Both the position numbers and the translations under genes were made by a program. Positions 1 through 8,591 of a DNA stretch of 64,000 bases are shown here, piece by piece (positions within the stretch are counted from its first letter, which is position 1; every line of letters starts with the position of its first letter). The DNA lies in NCBI GenBank assembly GCA_963817755.1, contig CAWFPB010000003.1:496001-560000 (forward strand), given 5' to 3'. Origin of the DNA: Oleiagrimonas sp963817755 (lineage in GTDB: Bacteria > Pseudomonadota > Gammaproteobacteria > Xanthomonadales > Rhodanobacteraceae). The notes under the pieces were generated by a model, which had not been told where the DNA came from, made no database searches, and saw only the letters and a program-made list of their open reading frames with translations.

Positions 1-1
1 G

Positions 2-256
2 TCGATCCTGCTGGCCGATGAACCGACCGGCAACCTGGACTCGGCCACCGCGCGCGAGATCATGGCCATGTTCGCGGCCCTGCATGCGGCCGGCAACACG
101 ATCATCCTGGTGACCCACGATCCCGAAGTCGCCGCACACGCGCGGCGCACGGTGACGATCCGCGACGGTCGCATCATCGGCGACCACGTGCACGCCGGGA
201 ACGGCGCGCCGTCGCAGGGGCCGGCCACGGATGCGGACGCGGCCCCCGCGTCATGA
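2..256 (+). CDS. MacB-type ABC exporter ATPase, C-terminal part (truncated by window start)
   Basis: Only the last 84 codons are inside the window; the gene starts upstream. The visible part opens with a Walker B and D-loop stretch (ILLADEPTGNLDS) and then the H-loop (VTHDPEVA), which is the order expected at the end of a nucleotide-binding domain of the LolD/MacB type. It powers the membrane proteins encoded immediately downstream: its stop codon overlaps the start of the first permease by 4 bases (ATGA), so the three genes are translated as one unit. The tail after the H-loop is low-complexity and rich in Ala and Pro. The transported substrate cannot be read from the sequence; macrolides, peptides and lipoproteins are all known for relatives. 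Confidence 0.85.
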   Translation, partial: SILLADEPTGNLDSATAREIMAMFAALHAAGNTIILVTHDPEVAAHARRTVTIRDGRIIGDHVHAGNGAPSQGPATDADAAPAS

Positions 257-1482
257 CCCGTCTGCTGGAAGCCCTGCGCGCAGCCACCGACGCGATCCGC
301 GCGCACCTGCTGCGCGCGTCGTTGACGGTGCTGGGCATGGTGATCGGGGTGGCCGCGGTGATCGCGGTGGTGGCGCTGCTGCAGGGCTTCGGGCAGATGA
401 TCACCCAGCAGTTCCGCAGCCTGGGCGCGAACGGCATGGTGATCGTGTCCTACCTTCCGGAGAAGGCCCAGCTGGCCGGACGCACGGCCCGGCTGACCCC
501 GGATGACCTGATCGCCATCCGCCGCCAGGTCCAGGGCATCCGCGGCGTGGTGCCGCTGCTGACCCTGGCCCAGTTCAGCGGCCAGGTGGCCTACGGCAAC
601 CAGAGCACCGCCACCTCCATTACCGGGACCACCCCGGGCTATGCGGAGGGCGGCGCGCACTATCCGACCCAGGGACGCTTCCTGGTGTCCAGCGACAGCC
701 AGACGCGCCGTCCGGTGGCGGTGATCGGCACGTCCGTGATCGAGAACCTGCACCTTCCCGAACATCCCGAGGGGCGTTTCATCGCGATGTACGGCACCTG
801 GTTCAAGGTGGTTGGGGTGCTCAACAAGCTGGGTACCCTGGCGGGCGTGCTCGACCAGGACAACCGCATTCTCATTCCCTACGGCACCGCGGTCAGTCTC
901 GGCGGCAGCACCATCCCGCCCAACATCGCCATCCAGCTTCAGGCCGACCACGCCGCGGACATCCATCGGGTGGAAGGCGAGATCACCCGCGTGTTGCGCC
1001 GCAGGCACCACCTCCGGGCCGGGCAGGAGGACGACTTCAAGATCCAGTCGGCAGGCGAGCTGATCAAGACGCTGACCCACGTGTTCGACATGATCAGCCT
1101 GGTGGTCGGCGCGATCGTCGGTATCGCGTTGCTGGTGGGCGGGGTGGGCATCATGAACGTGCTGCTGGTCTCGGTCACCGAACGCACCCGCGAGATCGGC
1201 GTGTGCAAGTCGCTGGGCGCCACGCGCAGCGACATCCTGCTGCAGTTCCTGTTCGAGGCGCTGCTTCTGGCGCTGCTGGGCGGGCTGATCGGCCTGGGGC
1301 TGGGCATGGGCCTGGCCGGGCTGGTGGCGCACCTGGTGCCGGCGCTGGCCGGCGCCCATACCCCGGGCTGGATCGTGGCGTTGTCGCTGGGCTTCACGGC
1401 CACGGTCGGACTGTTGTTCGGCATCGCGCCGGCCGCCAAGGCCGCCGGGCTCAACCCCATCGACGCGTTGCGTTACGAGTAG
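253..1482 (+). CDS. MacB-like ABC transporter permease, first of two tandem copies
   Basis: A 409-residue inner-membrane permease of the FtsX/MacB superfamily. One membrane segment lies near residues 20-45 (VLGMVIGVAAVIAVVALLQG), followed by a large periplasmic MacB_PCD domain and three C-terminal segments starting near residue 280 (IVGIALLVGGVGIMNVLLVS), then the conserved cytoplasmic ERTREIGVCKSLGA coupling stretch. The protein ends with the family-typical NPIDALRYE. In classical MacB the ATPase is fused to this module; here the ATPase is a separate gene just upstream with a 4-base overlap. A very similar permease follows 2 bases downstream, so the pair probably forms a heterodimer or arose by duplication. 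Confidence 0.88.
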   Translation: MTRLLEALRAATDAIRAHLLRASLTVLGMVIGVAAVIAVVALLQGFGQMITQQFRSLGANGMVIVSYLPEKAQLAGRTARLTPDDLIAIRRQVQGIRGVVPLLTLAQFSGQVAYGNQSTATSITGTTPGYAEGGAHYPTQGRFLVSSDSQTRRPVAVIGTSVIENLHLPEHPEGRFIAMYGTWFKVVGVLNKLGTLAGVLDQDNRILIPYGTAVSLGGSTIPPNIAIQLQADHAADIHRVEGEITRVLRRRHHLRAGQEDDFKIQSAGELIKTLTHVFDMISLVVGAIVGIALLVGGVGIMNVLLVSVTERTREIGVCKSLGATRSDILLQFLFEALLLALLGGLIGLGLGMGLAGLVAHLVPALAGAHTPGWIVALSLGFTATVGLLFGIAPAAKAAGLNPIDALRYE

Positions 1483-1484
1483 CC

Positions 1485-2708
1485 ATGATGCTGATGCTTC
1501 TGGAAAGCCTGCGTTCGGCCCTGGCCTCCATCCGCGCCCATGCCATGCGCAGCGCGCTGACCATCCTGGGCATCGTGATCGGGGTGGCGGCGGTGGTCAC
1601 CGTGGTGGCCTTGCTGCAGGGCTTCAGCCAGGCCATCAACCAGCAGTTCAGCGGCCTGGGCAGCAACACGCTGATCGTGCAGGCCTACGTGCCGCTGCAG
1701 GAGCAGCTGGCCGGCAAGGTGGCGCGCATCACGCCGGACGACATGGACGCGATCGCGGCCCAGGTGCCCGGACTGGGCAGCATTTCGCCGCTGCTGCCGC
1801 TCAACGCCATGCAGTTGTCCTACCAGGGCCACAGCACGATCACCTCGGTGCTGGGCGGCACCCCCTCGCTGGCGGAGTCGTTCGGCTACTGGCCCAGCCG
1901 CGGCCGCTTCATCACCCGCACCGACAATCTCAGCCACCGTCCGGTGGCGGTCATCGGCGACACCGTGCTGCAGAAACTGCACTTGCCGGACGATCCGCTG
2001 GGCCGCTACATCCAGGTCGGCAGCACCTGGTTCCGCATTGTCGGCAAGCAGCACAAGCTGGGCAGCCTGATGGGGCAGGATCGCGACAACCAGCTGATCA
2101 TCCCCTACGGCACCGCGCTGCAGCTCAGCGGCACGCAGAACAAGCCCAACATCGTCATCGAGATCAAGCTGGCGAAGGGTGCTTCGCTGGAAGCCGTGCG
2201 CGGGCGCATCACGAACGTGCTGCGTCGCCAGCATCACCTGGCGGCCGGCGCCAAGGACGACTTCAAGGTCGGTACCGCCGCGCAACTGATGGCCAGCTTC
2301 AACGCGGTGCTGAGCAACATCACCCTGGTGGCCGGCGCCATCGTCGGCATCTCGCTGCTGGTCGGCGGCATCGGCATCATGAACATCATGCTGGTGTCGG
2401 TCACCGAGCGCACGCGCGAAATCGGCATCCTCAAGAGCCTGGGCGCCACGCGCAAGGACATCCTGCTGCAGTTCCTGATCGAGGCCACCGCGCTGGCCCT
2501 GCTGGGTGGCGCCATCGGCCTGGTCCTGGGCTATGTCCTGGGCTTGTTGGTGCTGCACTTCGTGCCGGCCTTCGGTGGCGCCAGCGTGCCGGCCTGGGCC
2601 GCGCTGCTGGCCATCGGTTTCTCCGGCACCACCGGCATCCTGTTCGGCCTGGCCCCGGCGGCACGCGCCGCCGGACTGGATCCGATCCGGGCGCTGAGCT
2701 ACGAGTGA
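1485..2708 (+). CDS. MacB-like ABC transporter permease, second tandem copy
   Basis: A 407-residue FtsX/MacB-type permease that is clearly paralogous to the gene just upstream: the same N-terminal helix (ILGIVIGVAAVVTVVALLQG), the same periplasmic domain, and the same C-terminal block with ERTREIGILKSLGATRKDI and a DPIRALSYE end. The open frame extends much further upstream, but the ATG at 1485, 2 bases after the previous stop, gives the family's usual N-terminus and is chosen. Together with the preceding ATPase and permease it completes an ABC exporter of the separated-ATPase type. The periplasmic adaptor that such systems normally need would be expected left of the window. Confidence 0.87.
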   Translation: MMLMLLESLRSALASIRAHAMRSALTILGIVIGVAAVVTVVALLQGFSQAINQQFSGLGSNTLIVQAYVPLQEQLAGKVARITPDDMDAIAAQVPGLGSISPLLPLNAMQLSYQGHSTITSVLGGTPSLAESFGYWPSRGRFITRTDNLSHRPVAVIGDTVLQKLHLPDDPLGRYIQVGSTWFRIVGKQHKLGSLMGQDRDNQLIIPYGTALQLSGTQNKPNIVIEIKLAKGASLEAVRGRITNVLRRQHHLAAGAKDDFKVGTAAQLMASFNAVLSNITLVAGAIVGISLLVGGIGIMNIMLVSVTERTREIGILKSLGATRKDILLQFLIEATALALLGGAIGLVLGYVLGLLVLHFVPAFGGASVPAWAALLAIGFSGTTGILFGLAPAARAAGLDPIRALSYE

Positions 2709-2779
2709 CGAACCGCCAACGACACGCTTCCGGTGTTCCGCTATCCGCGTCACCGGGCGATGCCTGGTCTTGAGGCGAG

Positions 2780-2890
2780 CAGGCCAAGCTGGATGCCGTA
2801 GCCCGACAATTGAACGAGCGACCCAGGAAGACACTAGGCTACGAGACGCCAGCAGAGCGATATCAACAAACTGTTGCGTCGATGGGTTGA
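2780..2890 (+). pseudogene. IS30-family transposase remnant (C-terminal ~36 codons)
   Basis: In the 365-base spacer between the ABC exporter and the RIO kinase, one frame read from 2780 to a TGA at 2888-2890 gives KLDAVARQLNERPRKTLGY followed by ETPAERYQQTVASMG. This matches the C-terminus of IS30-family DDE transposases (the N-R-P-R-K-T-L-x-x-x-T-P-A-E segment). There is an in-frame stop just upstream and no start codon or catalytic domain, so only the 3' end of the element is left. I could not recognise terminal inverted repeats. The rest of 2709-3073 shows no gene; a weak 5-bp hairpin followed by TTTT lies at 3017-3032. Confidence 0.72.
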
Positions 2891-3073
2891 AACCAAGACC
2901 CGAATCGGACGGTTGGCATGGTTTCATTCCCCCCGTCTCCTTCTTGCTCTGATTGCTTATGTGCAGGGCTGCTTACGCTTTCCCGGCCAGAAGCGGACGA
3001 TCCATGTAGCCCCTTGGGACGGGCGTCCTTTTCCCGTAAGTCGATTGCATGTCTTGCGCCCCATACCGCCCTC

Positions 3074-3934
3074 TCAGTGGCTGTCGGACTCCGCCGCCTC
3101 GCGCCCCTGCTGGCGGATCAGCGCTTCCTGGCGGGCGGCCTCGATGGCCTCACGTACGCTGCCGACATCTGCCACGTGTTCATCGTGCTCGAAAACGCCG
3201 GACAGCTGCGTGTCGGCCTGCAACTCGCCCGCCTCGAAAAGCGCCCAGATTTCCTCGGCAAACCAGGTGTCGAGCAGTTCCGGCGCCCAGCGGCCAAGAT
3301 ATGCGGTGAGATTGTTGACATCGCGCAGCAGCATCTGCCGCGCGGCATTGTTACCAGCTGCGCTGACCACCTGCGGGAAATCGATCAATACCGGGCCATC
3401 GACGCCAACCAGCACGTTGTAGGGCGACAGGTCGCCATGGATCAGCCCACAACACAGCATCCGCACCACCTGCCGCACCAACACGCCATGGAACTCGCGC
3501 GCCTGCTCGGGCGTGGGTTCGTATTCGGCCAGTCGCGGCGCGGCGAGTCCATCCGTGCCCGTGACCATCTCCATCACCAGCACGCCGTGGAAGAACCCGT
3601 ATGGCCTGGGCACACGCACGCCGGCATCACGCAGCGTGTACAGCGTTTCCACTTCGGTGTTCTTCCAGACCTGCTCCTGCTGCCTGCGGCCATAGCGAGT
3701 CGCCTTGCCCATCGCACGCGCGTTGCGGCTGCCACGCATCTTGCGCCCTTCCTGGTACTGCACGCGTTGCTGGAAACTGCGGTGCGCCATGTCCTTGTAG
3801 ACCTTGGCGCATCGCACCTCGCCGCCGCCGCGAACCACGTACACGGCCGCTTCCTTGCCGCTCTTCAAGGGGCGCATGACTTCCTCGATGATGCCATCGT
3901 CGATCAGGGCCTGGAGTTCGCTGGGGGGCTTCAT
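3074..3934 (-). CDS. RIO1-family serine protein kinase
   Basis: A 286-residue atypical protein kinase of the RIO family. The ATP-binding part has KSGKEAAVYVV near residue 24, the catalytic loop reads LIHGDLSPYNVLV (Asp and Asn of HGDLSxxN) and the metal-binding loop is LIDFPQ, near residues 165-190. Bacterial RIO proteins of this PA4780 type are soluble and their targets are poorly known; roles in stress or ribosome-related processes are inferred from the archaeal and eukaryotic family. The gene stands alone, convergent with the ABC exporter, and its start ATG at 3934 gives a normal N-terminus. There are no further domains. Confidence 0.9.
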   Translation of the reverse strand: MKPPSELQALIDDGIIEEVMRPLKSGKEAAVYVVRGGGEVRCAKVYKDMAHRSFQQRVQYQEGRKMRGSRNARAMGKATRYGRRQQEQVWKNTEVETLYTLRDAGVRVPRPYGFFHGVLVMEMVTGTDGLAAPRLAEYEPTPEQAREFHGVLVRQVVRMLCCGLIHGDLSPYNVLVGVDGPVLIDFPQVVSAAGNNAARQMLLRDVNNLTAYLGRWAPELLDTWFAEEIWALFEAGELQADTQLSGVFEHDEHVADVGSVREAIEAARQEALIRQQGREAAESDSH

Positions 3935-4306
3935 GGATTCCCGGGAGGCAGGGCTTCACGCGGTCAGGCGCGATGCGGGGCTGCATTATCTCATCAACCC
4001 GGAAACAGGGTGTCAGGTTCATTTCTGCATGCCGTTGCATAGCTCGGGCAGAGGCTGCGAAGCCCGGCATGCCCGCCCTGAGGCGCTTGCCGACAGTTGG
4101 GCTTCGCTGCGCCCAGCCCAACCTACACGCTAGCGAAGCCCAACATGTTTGTGTTGTGTCGCGAGAAATTTGCGGTCGGGTCCACGTTCAGCAAACAGCA
4201 ACGACAGTCCGCTTCTGGCCGGCCCCGGTCATGGAGACCGATTCATGAGCGCCCCTCGAATGGGTCCGTTGGGAGGGCGGTGAGCGGGCGTGCTTCGCGG
4301 CAGTCG
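3935..4306. other. Intergenic spacer with REP-like palindrome, no gene seen
   Basis: This 372-base gap lies between the start of the RIO kinase and the end of the EmrB-like transporter. I find no convincing small gene. It holds the palindromic element at 4096-4144 listed separately, and near 4005-4025 a CAGGGTGTCAGGTTCATTTC string. That string resembles scar sequences often seen near REP-associated repeats, but this is recollection of a pattern, not a demonstrated match. Confidence 0.4.
4096..4144. repeat. REP-like palindromic element
   Basis: GTTGGGCT at 4096-4103 is the exact reverse complement of AGCCCAAC at 4115-4122. A second copy of the right half, AGCGAAGCCCAAC at 4132-4144, is the exact reverse complement of 4096-4108 (13 of 13 bases). 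The GTTGGGCTTCGCTGCGCCCA core is a common extragenic palindrome in Xanthomonadales and other Gammaproteobacteria. It could fold into alternative hairpins in the transcript and may be one member of a dispersed family in this genome. Confidence 0.6.
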
Positions 4307-5854
4307 CTAGTGCATCGTCTCCGGACCGCCGCTGGCGAACGGCGGGCGGGCCAGCCACAGGACCGGGATCATGCACACGAACAGCACGGTGCAGCCCAGG
4401 AACACGTCGTTGACGGCCAGGGTCAGCGCGTCGTGGTCGACCACGCGCACCAGGAAGGCCCAGGCGTGCTGGCCCTGAAGGCCGAGCGCGTGCAGCTTGT
4501 CCAGGTAGCTCACGGCGGCCTGGTTGCTGTTGGACACGTGCTCGGTGAGCACGGCGTGGTGGTATTCGGAGCGGTGCTGCCACAGCGTCACGGTGACGGC
4601 GGTGGACACGCTCGAGGCCATGGTGCGGAAGAAGTTGGCCAGGCCCGAGGCGGTGGCCACCTCATGGTCCTTCAGGCCCGACAGGATGATCTGGTTGAGC
4701 GGGATGAAGAAGCAGGGGATGGCCAGGCCCATGACGAAGCGCGGCATGATCAGGCTGCCGAACGAGGCGTCATTGGTGAAGGTGGAGAACCAGTACGAGG
4801 TGAGGGCGAAGATCACGAACGAGAACGTGACCACGGCGCGCAGTTCCAGCTTGTCGATGTTTCTTCCGATCACCGGTGACAGCAGGAACGCCAGGATGCC
4901 CACCGGCGCGGTGGCCAGGCCGGCCCAGGTGGCGGTGTAGTTGAGGTTGATCTGCAGCCACAGCGGGAACACCACGTTGATGCCGAAGAACGCCATCATG
5001 CCCAGTGAAAGCGCGGTCACGCCCACGGTGAAGTTGCGCTTGCGGAACAGCGACAGGTCGATCACCGGGTGCTTGGCCATCAGTTCCCAGGCCACCAGGA
5101 AGGTCAGGCAGACCAGGGCGAGGATGCCCAGGGTGGTGATCAGCGGCGAGGAGAACCAGTCCTTGTCGTTGCCGTTGTCGAGCATGAATTGCAGGCTGCC
5201 CACGCCGACCACCAGCAATCCCAGGCCGATGACGTCGATGGGTACCTTGACCTTCTTGGTCTCGCGATGGCGCATGATGGCCCAGACGACGGCACCGGCC
5301 AGCAGGCCCACCGGCACGTTGATGAAGAAGATCCACGGCCAGGACAGGTTGTCGGTGATGTAGCCGCCCAGGATCGGGCCGAAGATCGGCGCCACCACCA
5401 CGGTCATGGCCCACAGCGCCAGCGCCATGCCCTTGCGGTCGACCGGGTAGGCACCCAGCAGCAGCGCCAGTGACAGCGCCACCATGGGGCCGGATCCGGC
5501 GCCCTGCAGCAGGCGGAACACCACCAGCATCGGCATGGAGGTGGCCATGCCGCACAGCATCGAGAAACTGACGAACAGCAGCAGCGCGGTGACGAAGGTG
5601 CGCACCTCGCCGAAGCGCTTGGCGATCCAGCCGGTCAGCGGCTGCATGATGGCGCTGGCCAGGGCGTAGGAGCTGATCGCCCAGGTGCCTTCCTGCGGGC
5701 TGACCGCCAGCGAGCCAGCAATGTGCGGCACCGACACGTTGACGATGGTCAGGTCGAGGATCTCCATGAAAGTGGCAAAGGAGATCGCGATCGTGACCAG
5801 CACCAGCGGGGTGCCGTGCAGCGGCTTCATCGGCGCGGGGTCGTTGGTGGACAT
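4307..5854 (-). CDS. EmrB/QacA-type (DHA2) MFS multidrug efflux permease
   Basis: A 515-residue major facilitator of the DHA2 group with about 14 membrane segments. The N-terminus has the family's LDLTIVNVSVPHIAGSL (motif D1-like, near residues 33-49), then TGWIAKRFGEVR (motif A) and the antiporter motif C region GPILGGYITDN near residue 160. It exports hydrophobic drugs or other amphipathic compounds by proton antiport. It is last in a leftward operon after MarR, the outer-membrane factor and the HlyD-type adaptor, which together would make a tripartite pump like EmrAB-TolC. A 68-base spacer with a 9-bp hairpin separates it from the adaptor gene. Confidence 0.92.
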   Translation of the reverse strand: MSTNDPAPMKPLHGTPLVLVTIAISFATFMEILDLTIVNVSVPHIAGSLAVSPQEGTWAISSYALASAIMQPLTGWIAKRFGEVRTFVTALLLFVSFSMLCGMATSMPMLVVFRLLQGAGSGPMVALSLALLLGAYPVDRKGMALALWAMTVVVAPIFGPILGGYITDNLSWPWIFFINVPVGLLAGAVVWAIMRHRETKKVKVPIDVIGLGLLVVGVGSLQFMLDNGNDKDWFSSPLITTLGILALVCLTFLVAWELMAKHPVIDLSLFRKRNFTVGVTALSLGMMAFFGINVVFPLWLQINLNYTATWAGLATAPVGILAFLLSPVIGRNIDKLELRAVVTFSFVIFALTSYWFSTFTNDASFGSLIMPRFVMGLAIPCFFIPLNQIILSGLKDHEVATASGLANFFRTMASSVSTAVTVTLWQHRSEYHHAVLTEHVSNSNQAAVSYLDKLHALGLQGQHAWAFLVRVVDHDALTLAVNDVFLGCTVLFVCMIPVLWLARPPFASGGPETMH

Positions 5855-5878
5855 CGCGTTCGGGGGTTCCTGGGCTCA

Positions 5879-5898
5879 GGCGCGGCCGGGGCCGCGCC
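5879..5898. other. Intercistronic hairpin between EmrA-like and EmrB-like genes
   Basis: GGCGCGGCC at 5879-5887 pairs perfectly with GGCCGCGCC at 5890-5898 across a 2-base loop. There is no T-run on either side, so it is unlikely to be a full terminator. It may attenuate or protect the transcript between the adaptor and the permease. Confidence 0.35.
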
Positions 5899-5922
5899 GT
5901 GGGTCGTGGGGGAAGAAACGGA

Positions 5923-7110
5923 TCAGTGCTGGCTGCCGAGGTTGGCCTGGATGATGGCGTCGGCCTCGCGGTCGGCCTCGGCCATGTCGCGGTCGTAGAC
6001 GGAGGTCTGCGCGACGGGCTTTTGCACCGGTGCGGTGGCCAGCATCTTGCCGCTGCGGTCATGCGTGTCCACGTCGATCGAGGTCGACAGGCCGATGCGC
6101 AGCGGATGCTTGCTCAGGTCCTTCGGATTGATCGAGATGCGCACCGGCACGCGCTGCACCACCTTGATCCAGTTGCCCGAGGCGTTCTGCGCCGGCAGCA
6201 GCGAGAAGGCGCTGCCGGTGCCGGCGCCCAGTCCGACCACCTTGCCGTGCAGGGTCAGGCCGTCGTAGATGTCCGGCTTGATGGTGGCCGGCTGGCCGAT
6301 GCGGATGTGCGCCAGTTGCACTTCCTTGAAGTTGGCGTCCACCCACAGGTTGTCCAGCGGGATCACCTGCATCAGCGGCACGCCCGGCTTGACCTGCTGG
6401 CCGACCTGCACGCTGCGGTTGGCGACGTAGCCGCTGACCGGGGCCAGGATGGCGGAGCGGTGCGCGGCCAGCCAGGCGGTGCGGAAGGCGGCGCGGGCCT
6501 GCAGCACGGCCGGGTTGTGCGCGATGTCGGTGCCGTCGACCGCGGCATGCGCCGCCACGGCCTTGCGCTCGGCCAGCTGCAGGGCGCTGCGCGCGGTGCG
6601 CACGCGGTCGCGCATGTGCTGGATCTGCTGCGAGGAGACCGCCTGCTGCGCCAGCAGGGGCTGGCTGCGCTTGAGGTCGTCACGGGCCAGGTTGAGCTCG
6701 ACCTTGCGTGCGTCCACCGCGGCATCGGCCTGCTGTGCGCTGGCCACGGCCTGGCGCACCTTGCGCACGGTCTCGGCCAGCGCGCTGCGCGCCTTGTCCA
6801 GGTTCAGGTCGGTGTCGGTCCGGTCGAGCTTGACCAGGACCTGGCCGGCTTTGACGAAGTCGGTGTTGTCGGCCATCACGGCGACCACGGTGCCGGGAAT
6901 CTGTGCGCTGACGATGACCTGGTTGCCCTTCACGTAGGCGTCGTCGGTGGTTTCGCGCTGGGAGAGCACGAAGAACCACAGCAGGAACCAGACCAGACCG
7001 GCCAGCACGAACACGCCGCCGATGGTCAGCAGGATGCGCTTGCGCTTGGGGTTGTTGCTTTCGGTCGTGATCGCGGCGGATGCCGAGTTGTTCTCTTCGT
7101 TGCCACTCAT
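5923..7110 (-). CDS. EmrA-like HlyD-family periplasmic adaptor of multidrug efflux
   Basis: A 395-residue membrane-fusion protein. The short cytoplasmic N-terminus is followed by one membrane anchor (residues about 24-46, ILLTIGGVFVLAGLVWFLLW). Then come a biotinyl-lipoyl-like domain (GNQVIVSAQIPGTVVAVMAD), a long helical hairpin and a beta-barrel domain. It bridges the inner-membrane permease encoded next and the outer-membrane channel encoded before it. Its start overlaps the stop of the outer-membrane factor gene by 4 bases (7107-7110), showing translational coupling. Best match is the EmrA/FusE branch that partners with DHA2 transporters. Confidence 0.92.
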   Translation of the reverse strand: MSGNEENNSASAAITTESNNPKRKRILLTIGGVFVLAGLVWFLLWFFVLSQRETTDDAYVKGNQVIVSAQIPGTVVAVMADNTDFVKAGQVLVKLDRTDTDLNLDKARSALAETVRKVRQAVASAQQADAAVDARKVELNLARDDLKRSQPLLAQQAVSSQQIQHMRDRVRTARSALQLAERKAVAAHAAVDGTDIAHNPAVLQARAAFRTAWLAAHRSAILAPVSGYVANRSVQVGQQVKPGVPLMQVIPLDNLWVDANFKEVQLAHIRIGQPATIKPDIYDGLTLHGKVVGLGAGTGSAFSLLPAQNASGNWIKVVQRVPVRISINPKDLSKHPLRIGLSTSIDVDTHDRSGKMLATAPVQKPVAQTSVYDRDMAEADREADAIIQANLGSQH

Positions 7111-8591
7111 GGTGTCGGGGTCCGTGCAGAAGTGGATGCGGGGGCGGGCGCGGCCGTCGAGCCGGTCGCGGGTTCGTCGTGCATGCGGTAGCCGCCGCCG
7201 AGGGCCTGGATCAGGCCGACGTCGGCGTCGAGGACCTGTGCGGCCAGCTGCAGCTTCGCGTCACGCTGCTCGAGCGACTGCGCGCGGGTCTTGAGCACCG
7301 GTTCCAGGTTGGTGAGGCCGCGGCGCAGGCGTGCATCGGCGTTGCGCGCCAGCGATGCGACGGCCTCAAGCTGCTGGTCCTGCTGTTGCTGCTGGGCGTG
7401 CAGTCGCTGCAGGTCCAGTACCCGGGTGGAGACTTCGCGCGCGGCGTTGAGCACGGCGTCGTTGTACTGCGCCACGGCGGCCTGCAGTTGCGCCTTGCTG
7501 ACGCCGAAGCCGGCGCGCAGCAGGCCGCCCTCGAAGATCGGCAGGTGCACGGCCGGGGCCACCGAGAACACGCGGCTGCCGGTGTTGAGCAGCTTGCCCA
7601 TGTCGATGCTGGACAGGCCGGCCATGGCGCTGATGCTCAGGTCCGGGTAGAACTTCGCGCGCGCGGCGTCGGTGCCGCGCACGGCGGCCTCGACCTGCCA
7701 GCGGCGCGCCGCGATGTCCGGGCGGCGCGCGACCAGGTCCAGGCCGGCATGCGCGGGCAGGCGGGCGTCGGCGGTGGGCAGGGGATGCGGATGCAGTTTC
7801 GGCAGGTCCTGCGGCGACACGCCGACCAGGGCGGCCAGGATGGCGCGGCGGATCCTGGCGCTGCCCTGCAGGGCAGCGAGCTGCTCGCGTGCCGCAGCGG
7901 CGCGGGCCTGCGCCTGCTTGAGGCCGTCACTGGGGTCCAGGCCGGCGCGCACGCGCGCATCCAGGACCTTCACCAGGCGCTCCTGGTTGGCGACCAGCTT
8001 GCCGGCCAGCTGCATGCGCTGGTGGTCGGCGAGCCAGCCGAAATAGGTGCGGGTGATGGCCACCTGCAGCCCCAGCGCGGCGGCGCTGCGCTCGGCCTCG
8101 GCGGCGCGCACCTGGCCGATGGCCGACTGCACGGCAGCCTTGTGGCCGCCCCACAGGTCGAAGTCGTAGCTCCCCTGGATACCCAGGTCCCCCTGGGTGT
8201 ACCAGGTAAAGCCCAGGAAGCGGGTCGGGATCATGCCGTTCTCGCTGAGCCGCTGGCGGCTGACCTGGGCGCTGCCGTTGATGCGCAGGCCCACCTGGGC
8301 CGCCGTCAGTTTCGCCGAGGCCCGGGCCAGAGTGACGCGGCTGCGCGCGGTGGCCAGACTGGTGGAACCCTTCAGGGCCAGGTCGATGAGCCGGTCCAGT
8401 TGCCCATCGTGATAGCGCTGCCACCAGTCGGCGGCGGGCCAGGTGCCGGGATGTGCATCGGGCAGCCCAGCCAGGGGAACCTGGGTGCGCAGGTCGGACG
8501 GCCGGACCTTGTCCGGCACGCCGATGCAGGCGCCGAGCAGCAACGTGGCCGCCACGACGGCGACCGTGCGGGAGAGGGACGGGAAGTTCAT
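7107..8591 (-). CDS. NodT-family outer-membrane efflux lipoprotein
   Basis: A 494-residue TolC-like outer-membrane factor. Residues 1-22 form a lipoprotein signal peptide with the lipobox LLGAC, so the mature protein should be acylated on Cys22. Two OEP repeats follow; the second half contains the typical LVARRPDIAARRWQVEAAV and FYPDLSISAMAGLSS segments. It forms the exit duct for the EmrAB-like pump encoded by the next two genes. It overlaps MarR by 4 bases at its start and the adaptor by 4 bases at its end, so all are co-translated. The last 25 residues are Ala/Pro/Thr-rich and probably unstructured. Confidence 0.92.
   Translation of the reverse strand: MNFPSLSRTVAVVAATLLLGACIGVPDKVRPSDLRTQVPLAGLPDAHPGTWPAADWWQRYHDGQLDRLIDLALKGSTSLATARSRVTLARASAKLTAAQVGLRINGSAQVSRQRLSENGMIPTRFLGFTWYTQGDLGIQGSYDFDLWGGHKAAVQSAIGQVRAAEAERSAAALGLQVAITRTYFGWLADHQRMQLAGKLVANQERLVKVLDARVRAGLDPSDGLKQAQARAAAAREQLAALQGSARIRRAILAALVGVSPQDLPKLHPHPLPTADARLPAHAGLDLVARRPDIAARRWQVEAAVRGTDAARAKFYPDLSISAMAGLSSIDMGKLLNTGSRVFSVAPAVHLPIFEGGLLRAGFGVSKAQLQAAVAQYNDAVLNAAREVSTRVLDLQRLHAQQQQQDQQLEAVASLARNADARLRRGLTNLEPVLKTRAQSLEQRDAKLQLAAQVLDADVGLIQALGGGYRMHDEPATGSTAAPAPASTSARTPTP

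Noticed and set aside
1473..2927. 484-codon minus-strand frame opposite the second MacB-like permease
   Set aside because: Composition is His/Asp/Gln-rich without recognisable motifs, while the plus strand encodes a clear permease. Shadow frame.
3005..3035. Possible terminator in the ABC-exporter/RIO spacer
   Set aside because: The stem is only 5 bp with a 2-base loop and four T; too weak to list as a terminator.
5899..7191. 430-codon plus-strand frame opposite the EmrA-like gene
   Set aside because: It has no start context or domain and is dominated by His, Asp and Gly. Shadow of the adaptor gene.
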